From: Erysipelotrichales bacterium
GTDB lineage: Bacteria > Bacillota_I > Bacilli_A > Erysipelotrichales > Erysipelotrichaceae
NCBI GenBank assembly: GCA_910576855.1
Contig: CAJTJP010000029.1
Location: forward strand, 1-34,100
DNA length: 34,100 nt
Direction of reading: 5' to 3'
Shown here: positions 8,595 through 16,434 of the stretch, one piece after another
Position numbering within the stretch: position 1 is the stretch's first letter
How the letters are laid out: every line of letters starts with the position of its first letter
Program-made: the position numbers and the translations under genes
Notes under the pieces: generated by a model
What the model saw: only the letters and a program-made list of their open reading frames with translations
The model's database searches: none
Told to the model about the DNA's origin: nothing

Positions 8595-9875
8595 ATGAAT
8601 TCAAAATGGGAACTGAAGGAGCATTCAACCGGCGATTTGACGGTAAGCGTAGAGGGTGAAACTTGGGAAAAAGCGCAGAAGAAGGCATTTGCGAAATTGG
8701 CTAAAAATGTCCAGCTTCCGGGCTTTCGCAAGGGTAAGGTACCCGCAAATGTACTAAAGCGTGCCGTTAATCCGCAAAGTGTGATGTATGAGGCAATCGA
8801 TGAAATCGCAAATGATGTATTTTTAGAAGCCGTTAAGGAACAGAATTTGGAAATCGTCGGTAAGGCAAGCTTAGATATCGATGATATCAGTGAAGCTAAG
8901 GTAACGATGAAGTTTACCGTTGCGATCAAGCCTGAGGTTAAGCTTGGGGATTATAAGAATCTGGATGTGAAAAAGGAAGCAGTTACGATTACCGATGCTG
9001 AAGTAAATGCACAGATCAAACAGATTCAGGAGCGCAATGCCGACTTTGTGATCCGTGAGGATGATGAAGCGATTGAAAACGGTGATACTGCGGTAATCGA
9101 TTTTGAGGGAAGCAAGGACGGCGTTTTATTTGAGGGCGGAAGCGGTACCTCTTATCCGCTTGAAATCGGCAGCGGTTCCTTTATTCCGGGCTTTGAGGAG
9201 CAGTGCATCGGTATGAAAAAGGGCGAGACAAAGGAAATCACCGTAACCTTCCCTGAGAATTATCAGGCAGCTGAATTGGCCGGTCAAGAGGCTCAGTTCA
9301 AGGTTACCGTTCATGAAATCAAATATAAGCAGCTGAATGACTTTGATGATGAAATGGTAAAGGAACAAAATATTGAGGGTGTGGAAACTGTTGATGCCTT
9401 TAAGGAGTATACATTAAAGAATTTGACTGAGCAGAAGGAGCAGCAGGTTGATGAAGCATTCACTAACGAATTACTGACAAAGATCGTTGACGGTGCCGAA
9501 ATTGATATTCCGCAGGCAATGATCGATGAAGAGTGCGACGGTCTTGTCAATGATTTTGCGCAGCGTTTAAAAGCGCAGGGCTTTGAAATGGATACTTATC
9601 TGAAACTGACAAATATGAGTGAGGAAGCATTGCGTGAGCAGTTCGCGATCGATGCGAAAAATAAGGTTTCTGCACGTTTGGTATTGGAGGCTATCGCTGA
9701 TGCGGAAAGCATTGTCATCAGTGAGGATGATATCAATACCGAAATAGAAACGATTGCGAAAACATATAATATGGAAAGTGAACAAGTGAAGCAGTTGATT
9801 CCAAACGAAAGCGTTTCTTATGACTTAAAGATGCGTAAAGCATTAGAATTGGTGAAAGAAACAGCCGGCAAGTAG
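8595..9875 (+). CDS. tig: Trigger factor, ribosome-associated chaperone and peptidyl-prolyl isomerase
   Basis: Trigger factor binds at the exit tunnel and shields nascent chains. The ribosome-docking loop GFRKGKVP (residues 43-50) is present. An FKBP-like isomerase domain follows at about 150-240 (GDTAVIDFEGSKDG, IPGFEEQCIGMKKGE), then a helical C-terminal chaperone body. Length 426 is normal. AGGAGGA precedes the ATG. A terminator separates it from lon. In Bacillus clpX and lonB lie between tig and lonA; they are absent here. Confidence 0.98.
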   Translation: MNSKWELKEHSTGDLTVSVEGETWEKAQKKAFAKLAKNVQLPGFRKGKVPANVLKRAVNPQSVMYEAIDEIANDVFLEAVKEQNLEIVGKASLDIDDISEAKVTMKFTVAIKPEVKLGDYKNLDVKKEAVTITDAEVNAQIKQIQERNADFVIREDDEAIENGDTAVIDFEGSKDGVLFEGGSGTSYPLEIGSGSFIPGFEEQCIGMKKGETKEITVTFPENYQAAELAGQEAQFKVTVHEIKYKQLNDFDDEMVKEQNIEGVETVDAFKEYTLKNLTEQKEQQVDEAFTNELLTKIVDGAEIDIPQAMIDEECDGLVNDFAQRLKAQGFEMDTYLKLTNMSEEALREQFAIDAKNKVSARLVLEAIADAESIVISEDDINTEIETIAKTYNMESEQVKQLIPNESVSYDLKMRKALELVKETAGK

Positions 9876-9881
9876 TCGCTT

Positions 9882-9912
9882 AAAAGACGCAGGCAAAGGC
9901 GGCGTCTTTTTT
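9882..9912 (+). terminator. tig terminator
   Basis: AAAAGACGC (9882-9890) pairs with GCGTCTTTT (9902-9910) around an 11-base loop, with the T-run extending to 9912. Only about 20 bases separate it from the lon ribosome-binding site. A lone TATAAC (9919-9924) is the only promoter-like word, so lon may depend partly on read-through. Confidence 0.85.
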
Positions 9913-9944
9913 GGCCTTTATAACAACGAAGGGAGTGCGAAAAA

Positions 9945-12269
9945 ATGAGTGATAATACAAAACTGACAAAACAGCTTCCACTTGTATGTACCCGCGGTGT
10001 AGTGGTTTTTCCCGAACAGGAAGTCATTATCGATGTGGGCAGAAGCAAGTCGGTACATGCGGTTGAGGATTCGCAAAATGATTATGATGCTAAAATTGTA
10101 TTGGTTGCACAGAAGGAGCTGAATGTTGAAAATCCGAAGGTTACGGATTTATATGAATTCGGAACCCTGTGTACGATCAAGCATATCCGCAGAATGGACG
10201 GTTATTTACGGGTAAAGTTTAAAGGTGTGCAGCGTGCTGCAATAACGAATGTGATTGATTCTGCAGTCGGAATGTCGGCTGAGATTGAAATAAAAGAGGA
10301 TATTCCACAGGAATCTTTAGAGGAAATTGCTTTAGTGCGTAAAATTGCTAAGCAGTTTGAAAATATGGACAGTACCCATATCAATATTCCTAAGGATATG
10401 GTGAATAATTTGGCAAAGGGAGCCAGTGCTGCTCAGATGACGAATATGATCGGTCAGCTCTTTCCTTTTACCTTGGAGCGTAAACAGGAATTATTAGAGA
10501 CGTTGGAAATCAACGAACGTCTGTTGATCATCCTGCAGGAGCTGGAAAGTGAAAAGGAATTATCATTGTTGGAAAACAGAATCAATGAAAAGGTAAAAAC
10601 ACGCATTGAGGAAGGGCAGAAAGAATATTATCTGCGTGAAAAGCTCAGAGCGATCAAAGAGGAGCTTGGAGATGTCCCCGATGCTGACAGAGATGCGGAT
10701 GCGATTCGCAAGCGCATTGATGAAAATCCATATCCGGAAAATATCAAGGAAAAGCTGCGTGAGGAGCTGGCTCGCTATGAAATGCTGCCGGCCGCAAGCG
10801 GAGAATCCGGCGTCATCAAGACGTATATTGACTGGATGCTGGCTTTGCCTTGGTGGGAGGAATCCAAGGACAATGACGATCTTTCAGCGGCTGAACAGGT
10901 GTTGAATGAGGATCATTACGGCTTGGAAAAAATCAAGGAGCGTATCTTGGAGTATTTAGCGGTGAAGCAGATGACAAATTCACTGAAGGCACCGATATTA
11001 TGTCTTGTAGGGCCTCCGGGAGTCGGTAAGACCTCGTTGTCTAGATCCATCGCAAGAGCGTTAAATCGTGAGTTTGTGAAAATCTCTTTGGGCGGTGTCA
11101 AGGATGAAAGTGAAATCCGCGGTCATCGCAGAACGTATTTAGGTTCACTTCCGGGACGCTTTATTCAAGGTATGAAAAAAGCAGGAACAATGAATCCCGT
11201 CTTTTTGATTGATGAAATCGATAAAATGGCTTCGGATTATAAGGGTGATCCGGCAAGCGCCATGCTTGAGGTGTTAGACCCCGAACAAAATGCATTGTTT
11301 TCCGATCATTATTTAGAAGAGCCGTATGACTTAAGCAAAGTGTTGTTTATCGCAACGGCAAATTATTTAGATGATATTCCGACTGCTTTAAGAGATCGCT
11401 TGGAGATCATTCAGCTTTCCTCTTATACAGAGCTGGAAAAGTTGCATATCGCTAAAGATCACTTGATTCCCAAGCAGTTGAAGGAAAACGGCTTAAAGAA
11501 TTCTCAGTTCAAACTTGAGGAGGATGTGCTGCTGTATTTGATTCGCTATTATACAAGAGAGGCAGGAGTGCGTTCTTTGGAGCGAACGATTGCCACCTTA
11601 GCGCGTAAGAGCGTATTGGCGATTTTAAAGGATCACAAGCGTTCGGTGAAAATCACGAAAAAACTCGTTCTTGAATGGCTGGGTCATGAAAAATACGATT
11701 ACGGTAAGCGAGAAGCGAAAAATCAAGTTGGTACCGTTACCGGCTTGGCATATACGGCTTTCGGCGGTGATGTGCTGCAGGTTGAGGTCACACATTTTGA
11801 CGGTAAGGGCAAACTTGTGATTACCGGTCAATTAGGCGATGTAATGAAGGAAAGTGCTACGATTGCATATGATTATGTACGTGCCAATGCTCGCAAGTAT
11901 AAAATTAAGCCGGAGCTGTTTGAGAAAAACGATATTCATATTCATGTGCCTGAAGGAGCGGTACCGAAGGATGGACCGAGTGCCGGTGTAACCTTGACGA
12001 CTGCTTTGGTTTCTTCATTAAGCAATGTGAAGGTGAAGGCGGATGTCGCTATGACAGGTGAGGTTACACTTCGCGGCAACGTATTACCGATCGGCGGTTT
12101 AAAGGAAAAGTCGATGGCGGCACATCGAAGCGGTATCAAAACGGTTGTTATTCCTAAGGCAAACGTAAAGGATATTGATGATATCCCGCAAACGGTCAAG
12201 GATGCGATTGAATTCGTTCCGGTGGAAAAAATTTCACAGGTATTGGATATCGCATTAGAGAAGGAATAA
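9945..12269 (+). CDS. lon: ATP-dependent protease La, LonA type
   Basis: Lon degrades misfolded and regulatory proteins. It has an N-terminal substrate-binding domain (about 10-200), a coiled helical linker (200-300), an AAA+ module with Walker A GPPGVGKT (356-363) and Walker B VFLIDEIDK, and a C-terminal protease domain. The catalytic Ser is residue 679 in KDGPSAG and the Lys is residue 722 in GGLKEK, the same numbers as in E. coli Lon. There is no membrane segment, so it is the cytosolic LonA form. Length 774 is usual. GAAGGGAG precedes the ATG. Its stop overlaps the ysxC start (TAATG), so the two are coupled as in Bacillus. No CtsR or CIRCE operator was seen. Confidence 0.98.
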   Translation: MSDNTKLTKQLPLVCTRGVVVFPEQEVIIDVGRSKSVHAVEDSQNDYDAKIVLVAQKELNVENPKVTDLYEFGTLCTIKHIRRMDGYLRVKFKGVQRAAITNVIDSAVGMSAEIEIKEDIPQESLEEIALVRKIAKQFENMDSTHINIPKDMVNNLAKGASAAQMTNMIGQLFPFTLERKQELLETLEINERLLIILQELESEKELSLLENRINEKVKTRIEEGQKEYYLREKLRAIKEELGDVPDADRDADAIRKRIDENPYPENIKEKLREELARYEMLPAASGESGVIKTYIDWMLALPWWEESKDNDDLSAAEQVLNEDHYGLEKIKERILEYLAVKQMTNSLKAPILCLVGPPGVGKTSLSRSIARALNREFVKISLGGVKDESEIRGHRRTYLGSLPGRFIQGMKKAGTMNPVFLIDEIDKMASDYKGDPASAMLEVLDPEQNALFSDHYLEEPYDLSKVLFIATANYLDDIPTALRDRLEIIQLSSYTELEKLHIAKDHLIPKQLKENGLKNSQFKLEEDVLLYLIRYYTREAGVRSLERTIATLARKSVLAILKDHKRSVKITKKLVLEWLGHEKYDYGKREAKNQVGTVTGLAYTAFGGDVLQVEVTHFDGKGKLVITGQLGDVMKESATIAYDYVRANARKYKIKPELFEKNDIHIHVPEGAVPKDGPSAGVTLTTALVSSLSNVKVKADVAMTGEVTLRGNVLPIGGLKEKSMAAHRSGIKTVVIPKANVKDIDDIPQTVKDAIEFVPVEKISQVLDIALEKE

Positions 12270-12859
12270 TGATGCAGGTTCAAAAGGCAGAGCTGGTGAT
12301 CAGTGCTCCCAATCGAGAGTCATGGCCGCAAAGCACACTGCCTGAACTTGTGCTTGCCGGGCGCTCCAATGTCGGTAAATCAAGCTTTATCAATGCGATA
12401 ACGAATCGTAAGAAGCTGGCATATGTCGGCAATACACCGGGCAAGACAAGGTTATTGAATTTTTTCAATATCAATGATCGCTATATGTTTGTTGATGTCC
12501 CGGGGTATGGCTTCGCGAATCTTTCTAAATCTCAGTTGATTGCGTTCGGTGAGATGATGGAGGATTATTTTGCGAATCGTGAACAGAAAAAGGGCTTGTT
12601 GATGCTGGTCGATGCCAGACATATGCCCAGTGAGGATGATTACGGCATGTTGGAATATGCACGCTATTATGAAATTCCGGTATGTATTGTCGCAACCAAA
12701 ACGGATAAGGTACCGCCTTCAAAGCGTAGGCATATGATGAATAAGCTCAAAGAGGCGCTTGATTTACGAAGCGATGAAGCACTTATTCCGTTCTCAGCCC
12801 AAACGAAAGAGGGCGTTGATGAGGTCTGGACAGAAATTATTAAAATCATGGAGGCTTAG
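12269..12859 (+). CDS. ysxC: Ribosome biogenesis GTPase YsxC/EngB
   Basis: This small GTPase acts in late assembly of the 50S subunit. The motifs in order are G1 GRSNVGKSS (31-39), G3 DVPGYG and G4 TKTD, followed by the C-terminal SAQTKEG loop. The 196-residue length is normal. It overlaps the lon stop by one base; a second ATG at 12272 is an equal start candidate. A terminator begins inside the last codons, ending the conserved block, and the accessory island starts immediately after. Confidence 0.97.
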   Translation: MMQVQKAELVISAPNRESWPQSTLPELVLAGRSNVGKSSFINAITNRKKLAYVGNTPGKTRLLNFFNINDRYMFVDVPGYGFANLSKSQLIAFGEMMEDYFANREQKKGLLMLVDARHMPSEDDYGMLEYARYYEIPVCIVATKTDKVPPSKRRHMMNKLKEALDLRSDEALIPFSAQTKEGVDEVWTEIIKIMEA

Positions 12860-12892
12860 TGTGTCGGGGCAATTCCGATGCCTAAGCTTTTT
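12854..12892 (+). terminator. lon-ysxC terminator
   Basis: GCTTAG (12854-12859, including the ysxC stop) pairs with CTAAGC (12882-12887), with an inner CGG/CCG stem, followed by TTTTT. Confidence 0.75.
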
Positions 12893-13016
12893 CTTTTACA
12901 GGGGTGAGCCTCTTTTTTGAAAAGATAAATGATAAACGTTATTTTGTTATTGTATGACACAGTATGGGAAGCAGATAGATATATTGATTGAAAAAGAATA
13001 ATTAAAAGAAATGTGC

Positions 13017-13045
13017 TTAAATAATTAGTATAAGAATGTTATAAT
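13017..13045 (+). promoter_or_regulatory. Promoter of the interrupted island gene
   Basis: TTAAAT (13017-13022), a 17-base spacer and a perfect TATAAT (13040-13045) preceded by an extended TG (13037-13038). The ribosome-binding site AGAGAGGG follows about ten bases on. The signals look functional although the gene behind them is interrupted. Confidence 0.5.
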
Positions 13046-13067
13046 TATCTCAAAGAGAGGGATAATT

Positions 13068-13487
13068 ATGATTTTAAGGATATTAGAATCCAATTTAAAT
13101 TTGCGTGTTGACAGAAGATACAATAAAAAAAATTCAAATACTAAGTACATATTGAAAAAAGAGGTTGCGGAAGCACAATTAGCATACAAAGATATCGATT
13201 TATATTGTAATGTGTAGAGATACTTATACACTGGAATATTGTCATATTACTTTAGTTATCAACAAATTAAAAGCGATTTAGAAGGTAAAAATATGACTAT
13301 GGGAATTAATCTTGAGGAAGGACATAAGGAAAATAGTTATAACAGCTTCTTGGCTATCGATCATATTGCGATAGGCAGTTCGTTATCATATAAAGAAAAT
13401 CCTCAATATTCATCTAAGTATAAAGTAGGAGCACCGATAGGAACTCCTAATCATGCATATTTATTTGCTTCTATAGAAACAAAGTGA
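13068..13487 (+). pseudogene. Unrecognised ORF split by a single in-frame amber codon
   Basis: ATG 13068, with AGAGAGGG upstream, opens a frame of 49 codons that stops at TAG 13215-13217. The same frame then stays open without interruption to TAA-type termination at 13487, for about 140 codons in all. The second half could restart at TTG 13239 or ATG 13293, but neither has a strong ribosome-binding site. The simplest reading is one gene inactivated by a point mutation. The family was not recognised. The protein is polar, has no signal peptide, and ends in a Gly/Pro-containing segment. Composition is clearly more AT-rich than the flanking housekeeping genes, which suggests acquisition. Confidence 0.5.
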
Positions 13488-13580
13488 TAAAGTATTGCTA
13501 AAAGTGATATGGATTGACAAATCTCCATTTAGTTAGCTGAGAAAGAAATAGAAAAATTAGAATTATGAGAGGTGTTTAGT

Positions 13581-14627
13581 TTGATAAAAAAGAAAAAAGG
13601 AATCAGTATTCGTTCGAGTGCAGCAGAGTATCTTACCTATGTTGCTTCTGTTGGAAGTCAAGAAAATAGCATAGAAATGCGTTATGAAGATGAAAATATA
13701 TGGTTAACACAGAAGATGCTGGCGACTCTTTATGGTGTTGATGTTCGCACAATAAATGATCATATTAAAAAAGTATTTGAAGATTCAGAGTTAGAAGAGC
13801 CAGCAACTATCCGAAAATTCCGGATAGTTCAAACTGAAGGAACTCGCCAAGTTCAAAGGGATATAAAACACTATAGTCTGCAAATGATTATTGCTGTTGG
13901 TTTTAAGGTAAATAATGAACGTGCAGTGCAATTTAGAAAATGGGCAAACAGTATTGTAAAAGACTATACAATTAAAGGGTGGGTAATAGATAATGATAGG
14001 CTTAAAAACAGTGGCTCTGTGCTTACAGTAGAGTATTTTGATCAGTTACTTGAGCAGATACGTGAAATTCGTTTATCAGAACGTCGATTTTATCAAAAGA
14101 TTACAGATATATATGCTACTTCTTTGGATTATGATCGCACAGCAAGTACAACTAAATGTTTTTTTGCAAAGGTTCAAAATAAAATGCATTATGCAGTACA
14201 TGGACATACTGCAGCAGAATTGATTTATGAACGAGCAAATTCTCAAAAGCCACATATGGGTCTTACAACTTGGGGGACTGCTCCAAAGGGAAAGGTTGTA
14301 AAAAGAGATGTAAGCATAGCTAAAAATTATCTTACTGAACAAGAAATGCGTTCATTAGAGCGTATTGTATCTGCATACCTTGACTTAGCTGAAGATCGTG
14401 CAGAAAGACATATCCCGATGACTATGGAAGATTGGAGCAAGCGTTTAGATTTATTTTTAATGGCTGATGATCGTGAGATTCTCAAAGATGAAGGCAAAAT
14501 AACAGCAGAAATTGCAAAATCTAAAGCTGAAACTGAATTTGAAAAATATCGTATCATTCAAGATAAATTGTTTATATCTGATTATGATAGATATTTAATG
14601 GAATTAGAAGAAAACATCAAGAAATAG
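13581..14627 (+). CDS. RhuM-family protein
   Basis: A 348-residue member of the virulence RhuM family, common on genomic islands; its molecular function is not established. The N-terminal part resembles phage antirepressor or DNA-binding modules (IWLTQKMLATLYGVDVRTIN, then IRKFR and QRDIKHYSL). The middle has the typical LSERRFYQKITDIYATSLDYD and the block KMHYAVHGHTAAELIYERAN. The C-terminus is helical and charged. The start chosen is TTG 13581, with GAGAGGTG about seven bases upstream; GTG 13572 overlaps that site. A TTGACA lies at 13514-13519 but lacks a clear -10 box. The gene is AT-rich and stands alone, without a restriction-modification or toxin partner. It contains a 9-bp inverted repeat at 13805-13829. 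Confidence 0.88.
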   Translation: MIKKKKGISIRSSAAEYLTYVASVGSQENSIEMRYEDENIWLTQKMLATLYGVDVRTINDHIKKVFEDSELEEPATIRKFRIVQTEGTRQVQRDIKHYSLQMIIAVGFKVNNERAVQFRKWANSIVKDYTIKGWVIDNDRLKNSGSVLTVEYFDQLLEQIREIRLSERRFYQKITDIYATSLDYDRTASTTKCFFAKVQNKMHYAVHGHTAAELIYERANSQKPHMGLTTWGTAPKGKVVKRDVSIAKNYLTEQEMRSLERIVSAYLDLAEDRAERHIPMTMEDWSKRLDLFLMADDREILKDEGKITAEIAKSKAETEFEKYRIIQDKLFISDYDRYLMELEENIKK

Positions 14628-14637
14628 ATAAATTTAA

Positions 14638-14812
14638 ATTTATGTATATGCAAGTGAAGCTGATTTGTTAAACGTAGTATTATTTGGTAAAACTGCACAT
14701 TTAATTAAACGGTGAAGGTATTACGTTAACGGTTTGGTTAATGCCTTATGATAATGGAAATGACAAAAGTAACACAGTAAGCACTGTACTCCGAGATTTA
14801 TTAGGGCAGTAA
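14638..14812 (+). pseudogene. Decayed coding fragments after rhuM
   Basis: Two open stretches in different frames lack starts. Frame A (14638-14715) reads YASEADLLNVVLFGKTA, which resembles the C-terminal region of KilA-N/antirepressor-type phage proteins. Frame B (14705-14812) reads GEGITLTVWLMPYDNGNDKS and ends at TAA 14810; I do not recognise it. The overlap at 14705-14715 and the frame change suggest deletion or frameshift remains of one or two mobile-element genes. Confidence 0.4.
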
Positions 14813-14869
14813 ACTGATAAACAGAGTTAAAATATTAAAGAGTTGTGCTCATCAATCAGATTCATAAAT

Positions 14870-14908
14870 AAAACCTCCCCGACATATATATCAATAGGAG
14901 GTTTTTTT
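14870..14908 (+). promoter_or_regulatory. Terminator-like hairpin that contains the ribosome-binding site of the next gene
   Basis: AAAACCTCC (14870-14878) pairs with GGAGGTTTT (14897-14905) around an 18-base loop, and T residues continue to 14908. The GGAGG on the 3' arm is the only ribosome-binding site for the ATG at 14911, nine bases on. The element can act as an intrinsic terminator for upstream transcripts and as a translational lock. Confidence 0.7.
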
Positions 14909-14910
14909 AT

Positions 14911-15609
14911 ATGAAAAAAATGAAAATCGAAAAGCAACTGATTTTTGCCGATCAGGTACAACAGGTAAACACACTGAAAGTCAGCGAACATTTGAACTAT
15001 CGTCATGAGGAGGACGGTATAAGAGCGATGGGACCGCTCTATATTGAAGGTGAGTATACAGGCAGTGACGGTATCGAAAAGTTTCGTGAAGCGCTTGAAA
15101 TGGATGTGCTGGCACCGAATCATAAGCTGAGCGATGAACCGTTTTCCTTGATGATTGAGGATTATCAGGCAAAGGCCAATCAGGATACGATACAAGTAAG
15201 CATTACACTGGCAATACAGGGCTTAAATGATGATAAAAAAGAAGCGGCAGCACCGATCGCTAAAGAAGTACCGATGCCAAACAAGGTACAGAAGGAAATG
15301 AAGCAGGCAGAGCCTGTAACAGCACCGCAAGATTCAGTATTGCCACAGGAAGTGATGCAATCGGAGAGCGAGGCCGTACAGAGCGAAGATACGCAACAAG
15401 AAAGTACAGATACCGTCGTTGATGATTTCAATGATTTATTTGCGGACAGTGAAAGCACCTATACGAGCTATCGTATCATTGTCGCAAAGCCAAACGATAC
15501 GTATGCGTCAATAGCCGATCGCTGTGAGGTAGATGAACAACAGTTGAGGGATATGAATAAGAATAAAGAAATCAGTGCCAAAACACCGGTGATTCTGCCG
15601 TTTCAATAA
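14911..15609 (+). CDS. SpoVID-like protein with C-terminal LysM domain
   Basis: A 232-residue protein. The N-terminal domain (about 1-108) has the pattern of SpoVID, the Bacillus spore-coat encasement protein, including GPLYIEGEYTG. A Pro/Glu/Gln-rich linker follows (110-180). The C-terminal 45 residues are a LysM-like module (YRIIVAKPNDTYASIADRC, then ILPF). There is no signal peptide, as expected for a mother-cell morphogenetic protein. Position supports the call: in Bacillus spoVID lies between the ysxC-hem cluster and valS, and here it lies between ysxC and valS. Sequence similarity is weak, so spore function is inferred. The ribosome-binding site is buried in the hairpin at 14870-14908. 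Other possibility: a generic LysM wall-binding protein. Confidence 0.75.
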   Translation: MKKMKIEKQLIFADQVQQVNTLKVSEHLNYRHEEDGIRAMGPLYIEGEYTGSDGIEKFREALEMDVLAPNHKLSDEPFSLMIEDYQAKANQDTIQVSITLAIQGLNDDKKEAAAPIAKEVPMPNKVQKEMKQAEPVTAPQDSVLPQEVMQSESEAVQSEDTQQESTDTVVDDFNDLFADSESTYTSYRIIVAKPNDTYASIADRCEVDEQQLRDMNKNKEISAKTPVILPFQ

Positions 15610-15616
15610 AAAGCAG

Positions 15617-15645
15617 TTGAAAATAAACGGATTATTTGATACAAT
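15617..15645 (+). promoter_or_regulatory. Promoter of the valine T-box operon
   Basis: TTGAAA (15617-15622), exactly 17 bases and TACAAT (15640-15645). It begins eight bases after the stop of the previous gene and drives the T-box leader. Confidence 0.75.
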
Positions 15646-15872
15646 ACTACTTGTAAATGCGAGGAAAAGAAGGAGTATTAGCGGCTGAGCTGCAAAGAGA
15701 GCTTCCGTTTGGTGAAAGGAAGTCAGAAGGTCGTTAAGAAGTAGTCTTGGAGCAGATTCATTGAACTAAAGTAGGTGGATCCGTCATGATACGTTACATC
15801 AAAGAGGCAGTCATTTGATTGTGAATATAGGTGGTACCACGTGTAACAGCGTCCTTGCGAGGACGCTTTTTT
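15646..15872 (+). ncRNA. T-box riboswitch, valine specific
   Basis: This leader senses uncharged tRNA-Val and switches between a terminator and an antiterminator. The T-box core AGGTGGTACCACG is at 15829-15841. The competing terminator is AGCGTCC (15848-15854) with GGACGCT (15861-15867) and six T residues. Stem I shows AGTA (15677-15680) opposite GAA, and a distal CTTCC/GGAAG hairpin with GGTGAAA in the loop. Just after GAA lie GTA (15741-15743) and GTC (15744-15746), both valine codons, which fits valS downstream. Which triplet is the specifier needs an alignment. Confidence 0.93.
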
Positions 15873-15903
15873 AATTATGAGGCTTCTGCAGAGGTGATGA
15901 AAT

Positions 15904-16434
15904 ACGGAAATTTCAACAAAAAGATTGCGGCTTCGATCAATCGATCGCTGTGATGCGGTTGACTTATTTATGCTGATAGAAGCAAGTGCGACAACAGGAC
16001 AGAGAATCGGATCAATGAATTATACTGCTGATGATATTCTGAGCTTGATTGACACTGAGCTGAAGTCAGGGCAGATGCGCTCCGCAGTCATTGAGCGATT
16101 GAGCGATGATGCGTTGATCGGCATCATCAGTGTCAATGCGCATACGCATGAATTTGTTGATATTGCGTATTTTATGAAGGCAGAACTTCGCAGGCAGGGA
16201 TATATGCGGGAAGCACTGCAGGCGTATTGTGCTTATGTGTTCTCAAGGTGCGCTGTTTCGCGTATTATTGCGCAGTATCGTACTGATAATGAGGCAAGCG
16301 CAGCGCTTTTGCGCTCCTGCGGCTTTCACAAAACCGATATCACGCAAATGCTGATGAATGATTACAAGTATCATGAGGCAGTCACATGCTGTCTTACAAA
16401 GGATGAATTCAAAAAAACAGGAGGAACCATATGA
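15904..16434 (+). CDS. GNAT-family N-acetyltransferase, apparent ACG start
   Basis: A RimJ/RimL-like acetyltransferase that moves acetyl from acetyl-CoA to an amino group; the substrate is unknown. The acetyl-CoA loop is LRRQGYMREAL and the C-terminal signature is NEASAALLRSCGF. No ATG opens the frame. ACG 15904 lies five bases after a near-perfect ribosome-binding site, GAGGTGAT (15891-15898). It gives a normal N-terminus (T/M-EISTKRLRLR) of 176 residues. TTG 15925 is an alternative but lacks a ribosome-binding site and cuts the first strand. The gene lies between the T-box and valS and overlaps valS by four bases, so it is induced by valine starvation with valS. Confidence 0.88.
   Translation, partial: TEISTKRLRLRSIDRCDAVDLFMLIEASATTGQRIGSMNYTADDILSLIDTELKSGQMRSAVIERLSDDALIGIISVNAHTHEFVDIAYFMKAELRRQGYMREALQAYCAYVFSRCAVSRIIAQYRTDNEASAALLRSCGFHKTDITQMLMNDYKYHEAVTCCLTKDEFKKTGGTI

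Noticed and set aside
12928..12945. Possible cre-like word ATAAACGTTATT after ysxC
   Set aside because: It is a short AT-rich palindrome that misses several fixed cre positions and has no promoter beside it.
13025..13231. Minus-strand frame opposite the interrupted island ORF
   Set aside because: Low-complexity Ile/Leu/Tyr-rich translation typical of AT-rich antisense; the + strand has promoter and ribosome-binding site.
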